Both the position numbers and the translations under genes were made by a program. Positions 23,868-35,350 of a stretch of 64,000 bases of DNA are shown piece after piece. Origin of the DNA: Phycomyces blakesleeanus NRRL 1555(-) (lineage: Eukaryota > Mucoromycota > Mucoromycetes > Mucorales > Phycomycetaceae). Location: positions 307,776 through 371,775 of the forward strand of contig NW_017265153.1 in assembly GCF_001638985.1 (NCBI RefSeq). The letters run 5' to 3'. The notes beneath the pieces are model-generated. The model was not told the origin of the DNA. It made no database searches and was given only the letters and a program-made list of their open reading frames with translations. How positions within the stretch are numbered: the stretch's first letter is position 1; each line of letters begins with the position of its first letter.

Positions 23868-25512
23868 CTATGACTTGGATTGAAATTTATCCACTGCAGC
23901 GTCTACTTCGGTTGGAGTCAAAGAACTGGCCGAAGATTCGCGGGTATCGTAGGCCTCTGCAATTGCAACAAAAAATTCTGCCAAAGGTTTAACTATCCAG
24001 CGTGTCGGGGAAAGTGTATGTTCAAACCAGCCAATATGGCCACCTCTCTCAGTGGTTGCCAAGACAACGTTTGGGTTGATTTTGATTTCATCGTATGGAA
24101 TACATGCTTTAAGTGCAATAGGATCATCAAGTGCGTTGAAGCACAAAAGAGGTATACGAACAAACTCAATAAAACGACAAGAGCTTGCATCGCGATAGTA
24201 GTTGTTCACAGTGCTGTAATCTCCCAGTCTACGTGTGCAGACTTCATCGAATTCACAAAGAGTGTTTGAAGACATAACCTTCTCAGGATCAATCTTTCCA
24301 CCTTTGACAAGCATATCCATATGTCTTTAAAAGAGTTAGTATCAAAGATTAACGAGGAATTATAGCTTATCTTCACCTTTTGAACGAGTTCTTCAGATTG
24401 GTAGCCATGGCAGTAGAGTAAACTCGTCTTCCCAATATCGACTGGTGAAGCATTTCAATTGAACTAATTTTTTTTCTGATTAGTACATACACATACGATT
24501 CTTAACCAATTTTCACACACAACCATTCTTTTTTTTTTTTTACCTTTTGAAATCAAAAGGATTTGCAACGGACATAGCAGCCACAAGAGGTGTCTTATCG
24601 CCCTCTTCCCCAAGATACTAAAGTTAAAGTGTCAGACACGCTATTGATTATATGTATAGTTTTAACTACACTAAAATCTTGCCTTGACGAGAATATTGGA
24701 ACCCAAAGAAAACCCGATACCAATCAATGGTGTACCTGGAGCTAAAGACTGTTGAATGTACTTGATGGCATTTCTAGCATCTTCTGTGTATGCACCGTTG
24801 TACAGCTGAGGTGTTGTTATGTTACTTCCAGCGCATCCACGGCTATTGATAACCACTCCTCTGTAATTGAATGGATCTCTGGTAATCTATAATCCCAAAT
24901 GTAAATATATATGGCTTGTAAAAAAAAACTGCTTTAAAATACCCACTACTTCAAGGACGCTCCGTATATAAGCTTCATAGCTTCCGCCTGTCAATCCATG
25001 AAGGCAGATAAGAATTGGTGTTTTGTCTGTCATATCAGTAGGCTTAATAGGTGCCCAATCCAGGGCAAGCTGACCACCGTCAGGTAATGAGAGGAGTTCT
25101 CTGATAAACAGAGAAAAATCTTAAAAACTGTCTTTCTTTTTTTAAAAAAAAAATATCTAACAAACCTTTCGTATTCAATTTCTTGCTTTGAGGAGGTACC
25201 ATTGTAGTAAGAAGCGTACGCTGTTTGAAGGTGACCATTGAACAGGTAAGGTGTAGGGTGATAGACTGCATTTGGGCCCACAATTGAAGGACATTTTTTG
25301 GCAATAAAGTCAACGAGAGATAGCTTTGTTCCCTCCCTCTTTAATGCAATTGTAACAGGATTGCTGTTGTGGAATAGCTTTACGGGGCCCATTAGAGATG
25401 GTAATGAAGATGCAAAAGAAAGGTTAAAGCAGTTAAACTTTTCAAGTCCGAAATATATCTTTATAGTCAGCGTAATTACTAGACTAGAAAATGGTTGGTG
25501 GCTTATTTCCAT
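23868..25512 (-). CDS. Alpha/beta hydrolase, Eht1/YheT (ABHD1/3) family
   Basis: Related to yeast Eht1/Eeb1 medium-chain acyltransferase/esterases and to ABHD1/3 lipid hydrolases; the exact substrate cannot be read from the sequence. Exons: 25512-25166, 25100-24947, 24886-24683, 24617-24544, 24463-24377 and 24324-23868 (440 aa). The family signature PYLFNGHLQTAYASY lies near residue 85, followed by ILICLHGLTGGS (oxyanion region) and VVINSRGCAGS. The catalytic triad is visible: Ser in GFSLGSN (about 227), Asp in FNALDDP (about 354) and His in GGHIGW (about 385). The N-terminus has one hydrophobic stretch. Intron 3 starts with GC (AAG then GCAAGA) and joining it restores NILVKYLGEEGD, a conserved block of the family. 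The gene reads intact. Confidence 0.93.
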
Positions 25513-26451
25513 GCTGTCATTTTAGATAACGCTTTTCTACATGGTGAAAAGATGACATTTGGTTAATTATAATAAAAACCAAGTATTAAGATATAAATCG
25601 GGTTGGATAAAGGTATTTTATTAGACAGTCCAAGCTACTTAATTTATTTGCCCAAGTGAGCTTTCAATTCGCTTGAAGTTCATGCTATGAATTTATTTAC
25701 TTTTATGATAAAAGCTTATCTGTAGTTTCTCACACTGCTAAAATTGGATATGCTTGTTGTATTGAATGACTAACGAGCTTCGATAAGACGGTCGAACTGT
25801 TTTGTGGTGGGGTTAAGCATCTGATATTTGTACGATCTTCATTCTACCCGTTTTTGTTTTAGTAATTTTAAAAAGAAAAATTGCCCCAAATATTGTTCAG
25901 GTTTTCAAATTACAGAAAAAAGATAAATGTTATAAATAGTAGGATATTTTTACAGACCTTGTAGACAAGCAAAGTCAATGAACAGCTTGTTATACAATTG
26001 TCCTTGAGATATTTATAAAGATTGTTCTATTTTTTATTTTATTTTTACTCGTACGAGCTTACGGCCAGCTGAAAATGCGAATTAGTGGTGACACGAGGAT
26101 AATCCCCACCAAATATATCAGTGTAGTATCAAGATTATAACGATATTGGTAATTTGTGAATTTTTTGGACGTGCCTCAACCTCTTCACTGATATATATAT
26201 ATACTGCTTATACACCGTATCTATTGATAATCTACCCACTCAACATTCACTCTCATACAATAGTATTTTCATTTCGAGGAATTTTGAAATCTATGCCATC
26301 CTAACCTCAGAATAAATTGTCTGAAAGACATAATAGCCATTAAGATTATCTCTTTGGCTTGAGAAGATGGGCCTGCTTAATTTTATTTACATTCAATAAC
26401 ATCCATATTCAAGTAAATACACATTTATCCTTTTCTTTAATTTCTGATATC
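25513..26451. other. Divergent promoter region, hydrolase and F-box genes
   Basis: About 940 bp between head-to-head genes, AT-rich and without open frames of note. Confidence 0.5.
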
Positions 26452-28257
26452 ATGCCTTTGTCTTGTCTACCTTACGAAATAAATCGCTCAATCGCTGAAA
26501 AAATCAGCAGGCACGATCAAGCCGTGTGCGCTTCTACCTCTCGAGCATGGCATGCACCTTTTTTCCATACCTTGTGGAGCAACGTCGAGCTTCAGAACGA
26601 CAGACAACTCAAGTATTTTATCGACGCAAATATGTCTCCAAGTATACCTGGCTGTCTTGTACGGACTCTATCACTTTTCGAATGGCTCGACATATCATCC
26701 ACAGATCTCAGAAGATTACAGTACAGCTGCCAAGAACTAAATTATCTCTCCCTTCCAAACGTGTATGATTTTGCGCTTGACATAGACACGATTAATGGGT
26801 GGAACCAGTGGAATTCTCTGTTAGAGCTAGAGTTTTACAGAGACACTCTTGAAATTGAAGCTCTCCATAGTATCTTAACATGTATGCCTGCACTAAGATT
26901 ATTACATCTGCCAGTTAAGACCGGAGAGTCTACCATCTCCCTCAGTTTGAAAGATATAAACAGGATTCATTCGAAATTGCCTGATCTTGAAGACTTTTTC
27001 TTTGAAGGACAGCTCGCAGCCTTGTCTAATGAAGATACGAGCTACCTCACACCATCACTAAAGAAAACTAGACTTACATCCTTGAAAATAATTGCTATTA
27101 TTCCCGATACAAGGTGGTTGCTATATTGGATATACAAACATCCAAATCTACATACTCTGCACATGAATGTTGATAAAACCGAGGTTATCGAGACCATAGA
27201 CTGGAGAGCCCCTGTGAAAATATTCTTGAACGAAGTTGGATGTTGTCGAAAGCTTCAAAGCATGAAATTACATGGGAGCCTTTTCAAATTCTGGCAGTAT
27301 CAAACTTTCTTCGAATCTCTTCGCAGAGCAGACATTACCCTCAAACGTTTGGACTTTTCTATTGATATCAGTCATATTCAGGAACCAATACCAGCTGCAA
27401 TTGAAACCTTTACCTATTCGTCTACGAATACACTGACACATTTAGGACTGGACATAAGTGGAAATGGGACATGCGTACAGGAAATCATAACACTTCTTGG
27501 CGATTACAAAAACCTGTCTGACTTGCGTATCAGCGGCAAGAAGCTATTTCTCCCTCTAAATATCATACTAGATACGTGTATGTCATTAAAGAATATTGAG
27601 CTAAATGTCGCAGAAATCACCTTGTGCCAGCAGCCAAACATCCAGGAAAGCAAACTACGGTCAATAACAATAACAAATTCCAGAGTTCATGCTAATGTAT
27701 TTAATCACATCTCTGTGCGGTGTCCGGATCTGTCAGAAATGCATTTGCTATATGCAAGCGTCATAGACCACGCTTCCTTGCTAACAAAAAGAATGCACAT
27801 ATACATGCCGTTCACAGCATTTGACACATTACGTATACATTACACATACTTTATGACGACTGGCCTTTCTGCTCTTATACCAGAACACAAGATGAATATT
27901 TTATCACTTACTAGAATGTACGAGTTCCCTACAGTTACGGATAGAGTTGATAATAGCCGAATGCGCAACACTCACACCGACTTTCCAGATGAGAAATGGT
28001 ATTATATATCTGACTTAAATGACACCTACCATTTAGATCGCTGCCAAAGACTTAACTTTCCAGATATAAGTTTTCTTAAAGAATATTACGCGAGCACATC
28101 AGATCGAGAAGTTCCTGACTTCTTGAGGCTTAGAACACCATCACCAAGCCTTGAAAACATATCGATAGTCCAATTAAGCGAGAGTGCAATACAAGGGTAC
28201 ATAGATCTTTGCTTAGGATCCGTAAAACGTCTTTGTATCAACAATAAAAACCTTTGA
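26452..28257 (+). CDS. F-box protein with leucine-rich-repeat-like body
   Basis: Intronless, 601 aa from the ATG at 26452. The N-terminus reads MPLSCLPYEINRSIAEKISR followed by DQAVCASTSRAWHAPFFHTL, the pattern of an F-box that would bind Skp1 in an SCF ubiquitin ligase. The rest contains spaced leucine/isoleucine motifs resembling degenerate LRRs (for example LHTLHMNV, LKRLDFSIDIS, LTHLGLDISG, LSDLRISG). An in-frame ATG at 26359 would add a poorly conserved-looking stretch and is not preferred. Large intronless families of such F-box proteins are typical of Mucoromycota. The substrate is unknown. Confidence 0.8.
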   Translation: MPLSCLPYEINRSIAEKISRHDQAVCASTSRAWHAPFFHTLWSNVELQNDRQLKYFIDANMSPSIPGCLVRTLSLFEWLDISSTDLRRLQYSCQELNYLSLPNVYDFALDIDTINGWNQWNSLLELEFYRDTLEIEALHSILTCMPALRLLHLPVKTGESTISLSLKDINRIHSKLPDLEDFFFEGQLAALSNEDTSYLTPSLKKTRLTSLKIIAIIPDTRWLLYWIYKHPNLHTLHMNVDKTEVIETIDWRAPVKIFLNEVGCCRKLQSMKLHGSLFKFWQYQTFFESLRRADITLKRLDFSIDISHIQEPIPAAIETFTYSSTNTLTHLGLDISGNGTCVQEIITLLGDYKNLSDLRISGKKLFLPLNIILDTCMSLKNIELNVAEITLCQQPNIQESKLRSITITNSRVHANVFNHISVRCPDLSEMHLLYASVIDHASLLTKRMHIYMPFTAFDTLRIHYTYFMTTGLSALIPEHKMNILSLTRMYEFPTVTDRVDNSRMRNTHTDFPDEKWYYISDLNDTYHLDRCQRLNFPDISFLKEYYASTSDREVPDFLRLRTPSPSLENISIVQLSESAIQGYIDLCLGSVKRLCINNKNL

Positions 28258-28803
28258 GAACATATTCAAAAGTCTTCCACTATAAAATATACGGATATAC
28301 CAATATATATATTTTTAGATATTTCTCTTTTCACCATTTAAGAAAGAAAGGTAAAACGAGTTTCTTTTTTCGAGATGTCTAAATATTTACTTTAAATATA
28401 TAATAGCATGAATTTTATCATGAGGGAAGGACAAAATCCTTTTAATGAAAATATGTGAAATACCCTTTGACATTGTAAAATATAATGTGATTTCATGTCA
28501 AAATAGAATGAAATAGCTTGGGGAGCAACTCTTCTGTGAGTAATAGTGTCTTGGACTCAAATATATAACTTTCTGCCACATATTATATACATTTCCACAC
28601 TTGAATAAATCTGATGGACTATATATTTACCAATGTTTACGACTGGAGCTACGATTGATCCGTAGGGCATGTTTATATACATATGCTTTAATTTTATACA
28701 GAAATTGCTAATATATCTCTATTTTAATATTAATACTTGTAGTAGAATGGACAGGTATATGTATGAAAGTGAGAAAAAAAAGCCAGAATAGGAAATACTG
28801 TAT
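28258..28803. other. Convergent spacer, F-box and NAD kinase genes
   Basis: 545 bp of AT-rich 3' flanks; nothing else seen. Confidence 0.5.
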
Positions 28804-30648
28804 TTATGATAGACTGCGACCAAAGTTCTGATTCCATTTTAGCAGCTCATTAATATCATTTGCCCAGTCTTTTCCTTCGCCAGCTCTTGTGACGCATGGG
28901 ATAGGATATTTTGACATTCGAACCTGAACATATTCACCTTTTTCCAACATGAATATTTCTTGTCCATCAATGGAAACTTCGATCTGACTTCGACTTGACT
29001 CGCCGATCTGTAGAAGAAAAATGTTTAAGGCAAATGATTGTAAGCTTCCATAAACTCTATATAATATTTTCTTCTTTATCTTATATACCTTCATATGAAT
29101 ATTTGCACTCGGAGGAAGCAACACTGTCCTGAAGGAAAGTGACCGGGGGCAGATAGGTGTTAGTACAATACTCTGTACACTCGGGTGAACAATAGGACCT
29201 CCTGTGAGATGTTATATAATATGAGTACTATATTAACATATAATATGATATTTAAAGTACCCGCAGATAGGGAATATGCAGTTGATCCAGTGGGTGTTGC
29301 TACGATTAAACTAAATTCAAAGAATTGTATATTATGTCAGTATTAACCTTAGCAAGCACACTTTTATTATTAGTATTTTACCCATCGGCCTAATTGATAT
29401 GAGCAAAGTTAGTTATATATACACGTTTATAAAAACCGCCCGTTTATATTTACCACACATTCTGTCAAGAAATTATCGTCTACATAGCATCCAATAGACG
29501 TTAGATGTGGGTATCGTCCACGATGTAAAGATACTTCGTTCATAACTTGTCTATCATCTGCTACATTCATTAATAAATACACTCTACTATCATAAGCAAA
29601 CATCTAACACTTGCCCACTTCTTTTCCGTCAATAGAGATTCGCTTTCCGCTTGCTTCGTGTAGAGAGCAAAACAATCGCATTCGCAATGTTAAAAAAACC
29701 TTGCCTTCCATAACATCACTTAATACCCGTTTGTATTGGTTAAATTCTATTGAAACTGTTATAACCAGATTGAACATTTCGGAATCTTTAAATAACTTAC
29801 GAAAGGACATGAGAAAACCTAATGTACCAAATGAAAAACAAACTACTGGCGGAACAGCCTTGGGAAAAAGAGATGATAAATGTAGCATGGTTCCATCGCC
29901 TCCCAAAGTTATGGCAAAATCGACTGTGCGCGAATATTCTTGCTTTTGATCTTTTTAGCAGGATGGTTAGTAAATAATATTCATCTTTTGACTCATGAAA
30001 ACTTTTACCTTTGGCAATAACATGAACAAATGGTAATTTTTTATGGAATTGCTCTGCTACCTCGGGCTCCACAATAATATTCACATTGGAGTGCTCATGT
30101 AACCATCTTTTGGCAAGCAGTTTTTTTTAGGATTCCAGTACTTGAATATAATTATCGACTTACGTCGCTATCTCGATCAATGCATTTTCACTCTTAATAT
30201 CGTTTTTCTTCTTTACTATCAAAACGTTTTGTGCTTTTTCTGTCCAATCCAGGGAGAAATGACCACTGTTGATAACTGTTAAACTGGGATATATAAATCC
30301 ATAATAATTACAAGGTAGGCTTACCCATAGGTACTCCCAGGCACCTGTAAAATAGTATTACATTGATGAGACCTGACAAGATCCATCGCACTTTTCTTCT
30401 CATTAGCATCGCTCGGTGCATCTATAAGAATTTTAGTTTCAATTGAAAGTACATTGCTGATCGATCTACACAAGTTTACCATGTAGGAACTTTTTTCTTT
30501 TCAGCTGAAGACTGACTTTATCTGGCAGTCCATATGTAGTCTTCAGCGCGCCGGTATTATAAAGTCGTCCATGTAATGGCCGTTGCGAGTTAATGTAATT
30601 AAGTGCTACCCTGGTCTTTTGAATGTGTTTTGTGAAATTGAGAAACAT
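28804..30648 (-). CDS. NAD(H) kinase, mitochondrial Pos5-like
   Basis: Phosphorylates NAD(H) to NADP(H). Eleven exons: 30648-30480, 30421-30325, 30283-30164, 30106-30009, 29950-29801, 29755-29615, 29560-29454, 29389-29382, 29310-29261, 29201-29089 and 29007-28804; 418 aa with all phases agreeing. The catalytic GGDGTMLH motif sits near residue 178. VNEVSLHRG-like sequence, the CVADGLIVATPTGSTAYSLS block and the late PRSLSFRTVLLPP motif follow in order. The first 40 residues are rich in K, R, N and hydroxylated residues with no acidic residue, as in a mitochondrial presequence, so Pos5-type matrix location is inferred. Two oddities are an 8-nt exon (29389-29382) that supplies the AD-G of the ADG motif, and a GC-AG intron after exon 6. 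The frame is otherwise sound. Confidence 0.93.
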
Positions 30649-31099
30649 TACTAAGAAGGGATCTTGATGTATAAGGAATCAACCTATACTTAAAGACAGT
30701 GCTCACTATGAGTCACCTATCTCCGCCTTTTATTGGAGCTGCATGATCTCCGGTGAGCAATACACTTATTGTATTTAGAGCTCAAAAGAATAGACAAAGG
30801 TATTACTTTTCGTTATTATTTGGCAATGCATTTTAGTTATTTGTGTTGTAAAATCAAAACAATATGTTTCATCGAGTACAATCTTATTAATTAAGATCAA
30901 GGATTAAAACATGATAATTAATATGGAGCCACTGCGCTCATACATAGATTTAATGAGGCACTAGATATTAGACTGAATTATTCTGTAATGAATAATGTAA
31001 AAAGGATTGCTCAAGTGTAGTTTATGATTCTTTTTATAAAAGTGTAGTTTTTTGCTGTATGTCTTTAGAAGAAATAATTAAGAGAAATCAACTTATGTC
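30649..31099. other. Spacer upstream of NAD kinase
   Basis: 450 bp of AT-rich promoter DNA plus the 3' flank of the SAP30BP gene; nothing else seen. Confidence 0.5.
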
Positions 31100-32265
31100 T
31101 TAATGCCGTCTCTTTTGCTCTCTTCCAGAGGTGGAATCCCATTTCCTACCCTTTTTGGCTTCATTTTCAACTTCTTGTGATGGAGGAATAGCAATCCGAC
31201 TAGCCACTTTCGCTGCCGTCGCCATTGCTGCAGCCATAGCACCTGATGAGTCTTGTGTCTGTTTTGGGTGGCTTTGTGTACTCGCACTAGTAAATGCTAT
31301 GTTTGTTCGGGACTGATGTGAAAGAGCCTTTTCTTCTGCAAGACGCCGCTGTGTTTCGAGGATGCCGTCAATGTATGCATCTTTAGGAAATCCGTGAGGA
31401 TCAAAATATTCCTTGGGAAAATTGCTTCCAATTTCATCCAATTCGACAAACTCGACTAATTTTGCGTATATCCGTGGATTTCGAAAAGATTTGTTACGTT
31501 GTAAATGATCATTCAACTTGTGTCCAGACGCTCGTAGTTCTAGAAAATGGGCAATATTTGCCTATCGGGGTATTAGATTGTAGACTTACTATTATTTAAT
31601 TGACTTACTGCACGGTCTTCTTCTACTTCAGTCTCTGGCTCTGGAGGAATTCCCCAATTTACAACACCCTCAATTGGTTTGGGTGCTAATAGTGCCTTTA
31701 ATCGCCTAGATCTATCCAAAACGTTCGTATCTTGTGAAGGGTACAGTGCCGCAGAATGTTCTAGTTCAGGCAATATAGAAGTATTTTTCTTTCGATCTAT
31801 TATTGGTTTTGTAGGATCAATCGTTTCGGATGTACTAGTAGTATTCGTAGTGTCTGTGTTATATATATATATAAGAAGTAAAGAATAGAGAGAAAGAGAG
31901 AAAGAGAGTATGCGTGTGCGTGTGGAAAGGAAATTAGTTTGCTTTATTAATGACATTCATTTATTTATTTATTCTACAAAGCATCATTTTATACCTGAAG
32001 ACTATAATAAAAATCAGTAATCACCTTTCTCCTTCCAAAGTATTCAACTTACTATGGCCACTGGTTTTTCAACAGGCTTGATTGGCACGATCTTTTTTGG
32101 ACTGTGATTTACATTTGGTTTGGCTGTTTCTGTATTCGAACGATTGTTGAGTCTGGTGTGTAATTGCACTGGTGTTATGGTGTGTCATTCACCTTGGCGT
32201 TCAAATTCTTCATCAGATGCGTCTTCGTCGTCGGAATAGTTTACCAGCCCAGTCAGTGCGCTCAT
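31100..32265 (-). CDS. SAP30-binding protein / HCNGP family splicing cofactor
   Basis: Orthologue of SAP30BP (HCNGP), a nuclear protein linked to transcription repression and, in human cells, to splicing of short introns with SPF45/RBM17. Model: 32265-32193, 32129-32053, 32001-31995, 31853-31609 and 31561-31100; 287 aa (human about 308). The acidic N-terminus MSALTGLVNYSDDEDASDEE matches the family. The core reads WGIPPEPETEVEEDRAANIA, then HFLELRASGHKLNDHLQ and SFRNPRIYAKLVEFVELDEI, then GSNFPKEYFDPHGFP, all diagnostic. The tail is basic and alanine-rich. The third exon is only 7 nt (TCTTCAG); without it exon 2 (phase 0) cannot join exon 4 (phase 1). The first intron (63 nt) removes an in-frame TGA. 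Confidence 0.9.
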
Positions 32266-34249
32266 GGTGCATACCCATTCTGTCGACTACAGGAGAGTAG
32301 CCATGTATATCGGGATTATCTGCAGTCACAGTCTGACTCCCAAAGCTTGGTTCGCGTATGGATATCAAAATCGGCTTTTATCCAATGTACAATGTTGTTT
32401 TGCATTGACGGTTAATCACACTGGGTACAAGTATGAATATCATTATATTAGTCTATAAACTAATATAAGACTTTGATTATTTGCAAGTATGTCTAACTGA
32501 GATTAACACCCAAGTAAGGGAATATTGTGTAAATCAAAGATTACTAGTGGCACTCCTTCTTACATTCCATCGGTAAATAAAGAACTACTGAAGATATCTA
32601 CTATGTATTTTGGGGGTATAACAAGAGAGGAGATAAATGACTTTATTTCTGTATAATCACACAAAAAGACAATACTCAAAATTATATTTACGGGCACATA
32701 CAATGCGTTCCCTTTGAAATATAGAAATGAGTAAGAAAAAGGGGGATTACAAAACAGAGATTTAATGCCTTGCTAGTTAGGAGTATGGCCATGTGCTTGT
32801 TTGATGGCAGCCACGACTTTGGTAACAAAAATTTCAAGAAGAAAGGGGGACGTTGCCAAAGATAGTATCCCAATGAGCACACAAAATGATATGAGCTGTT
32901 ATGGAAGCCGGAATTATCTCAAAAGAGGATGATATGGAAGGAGGGACGCGTGCGAGTGAGTAAGCAATACGGCATCAGAAGCAGACCAAGACGAACACAA
33001 TTTCTGAAGTACCATATTCCACGCCTGAAGTTTACTAGGATCTCAGAAGCTAAAATGGTGAAAAGAGGTTACCTTAAAGTGGCAGAGAGGATAGTTTAGG
33101 TTAGTAAGAAAAGAATTACAGTGAAAGACAAACTCAGTTGTGGGGACTCTTTACCAGAGGATCGATATACTGTACACACGTCGCATACCAATTAAAAAGT
33201 CGCTTTCTCCTATCCTAATTGAAATTCAGTATATTGTTAATGAACCGTTTATGAAATACCTGTTTAGTTATTCGCAAAAAATAAAAGCTTGAACATGTAC
33301 GAAACGTATCCCATAGTTTTATTTTATTTTTGCATTGTGAGTCTTCATCCCTTTTTAAGCTCAAGGAAAAATCTAGACCTAGTCTTGAAAAACCTTGAAT
33401 ATATTTACTTATTTCTGGGGAGAAGCTGTCTTCTTGTGCCAAAGCCCACTATATCAAATACCGTTCCTCTTGATGAATTCATACCTTTGTAAGCTATGTA
33501 TTCATTCATTATTGAAGTTTTTCCGATGTTGCATTGCCAATCTTATACTGGAAAGGAAACTACTCGAAAGTTATAACAAATTTCTATGGTCATATACAAA
33601 AATCATGTTGAAAACGATAAAAATATCTCAAATGTTGTGAATATACTTTGCTATAATAACAAGAAATCTTAATGAAGACTGATGCGGCCCTATTTGGTGT
33701 TCCTGGATCACCAAAAGAAAAGAAAATCTGATCAAGCGTGGATTGACATTCAATATGGCTACCAAAAGAAAATATTGTCAAGCTATGGATTTGGATTCAA
33801 ACTTGTCTTTGGAACAGCTACCAAGATTGAAGAGAAAAGCAAAAGAAACAATATACATTAATGAACAAGATGATCTTGAATTTGTGCTCTAATACAGAAA
33901 AACCAAAAATAAAAACTTGATTGGAAAATGAACTTGAAGACATGCTTAAAGATTTTTCATGAAGAAATATCTTTATACACGTTTATCCACTTGAGAATTG
34001 GTACTACAGTTCTTTAAAACGAAGTAAAGAAATGGTTTCAATTATTTTTTACCTAATTCTCTAAGTTGTATTATTATATCCTCTGATATTCACCATCTGT
34101 GCGAATAAAATAAATAAATAAATAGATTAGGTAAATGATACACATGGAGAAAAGGTTGGGTAAAGATATTAAATATAGTCCATAATGACGCCTTTTTATA
34201 TGATTGGATTAGAATTATTCACAGCACTTTAAGATTATTAGAATGCCAA

Positions 34250-34640
34250 TTTGTCATATAATACAATTAGTGGATTTATGCGATTATTTCAGACATGGAG
34301 ATTAGAGAAGTTCGTACAGATACTATGGTTATCACAGCTAATCAGGTACTGTCCTTTCACTATTCCGATAATTTATCCATTATATGTACGCCCTAGTTTT
34401 ATATTTTTGATTCGCTTTGGAACTCTCAAACTAACGTTAATTATAGCAGTTTTAAATATTGTACCTAAATTTGATATCCCATTTGCCTTGGTTTTATGTA
34501 CTCTAACTATTTCAGGGGGTCCTCTGTTTGACAAATTCTCACCTTGCTTCAAATTTGTATGAAAGGCTGATTCATTAAAAAAGACACAATTTACTATAAA
34601 GTCCAAATCAGTATGTTGCTACTCTCGAACTTAATAATAT
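34250..34640 (-). pseudogene. Decayed IS630/Tc1-mariner-type transposase fragment
   Basis: Minus-strand translation gives DFIVNCVFFNESAFHTNLKQ followed by LSNRGPPEIVRVHKTKANGI and INVSLRVPKRIKN. This fits the DDE_3 core of IS630/Tc1-like transposases, where the second catalytic position lies in a F-hydrophobic-D-E-S-G-F-x-x-N-like block followed by R-G-x-P. Here the catalytic Asp is replaced by Asn (FFNESAF). The frame stops at about 34373 and residual similarity trails off toward 34250. No complete N-terminal HTH or third acidic residue could be found, so the copy is dead. Confidence 0.6.
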
Positions 34641-35307
34641 CATTGCTGATTTTTTTCTCGCTATGTCTTTCCATAAGCCGTGACTCTAGTTTTTTTACTG
34701 GGTAAGTTACATTGAGTTGTCGTGATACTGTAAACAGTACTACAGGAAGCAAATATATACGAAAATTTACTTCAAAATTCCTAGCAATTCACTTATAGCA
34801 CCAGAAAGATTCTTATCAATATAATTTAATAGAAAATGCGTATGTATCTCTCCAAGAATACCATGTCGACCTGACTCTTTATTTTCCTTGAAGATTCTTT
34901 CTTGATTTTTGTGGTAACCTTTGACTCATCGTTGAGCCACACAAATACGAATGTTTGATTAATTTACAGCAGCAGAAGCACCTATGAATGTATTAAAAAA
35001 TGGGTACTTTGAATAATTGGAATGATAAAATATAAATAAAAAGAAATAAAGGCACAAGCGCTTTCTTTTTATACATATAAAAAGGCCAGGGGTATAATAA
35101 AGTAATGACTAAGTAACAGGTAAAATGGCAAGCAAGTTCACGACACATGAAAACGTCTTCATTGCTGGATCAACCAACAACATTTCTGGATATACAAACT
35201 TTCGCATGGCATCAAATTCAAAAACCGTGACTTTCTGAAATGACTGTATAGCATTATTACTTTGATTATTAAATTATAAGAATATTCATAGTTTACCCTA
35301 TATATAT

Positions 35308-35308
<1 letters not shown>

Positions 35309-35348
<40 letters not shown>

Positions 35349-35350
35349 TA
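35309..35350. repeat. CATATA hexanucleotide repeat
   Basis: About six perfect ACATAT units in the spacer. Confidence 0.9.

Noticed and set aside
32169..32192. A 24-nt ultrashort intron in the SAP30BP gene that would remove an in-frame TGA
   Set aside because: A GT...AG pair of 24 nt exists and keeps the frame, but a normal 63-nt intron with the same donor and an acceptor at 32130-32131 also keeps the frame, has a branch-like CTCAAC, and leads straight into ETAKPN. The ordinary explanation wins.
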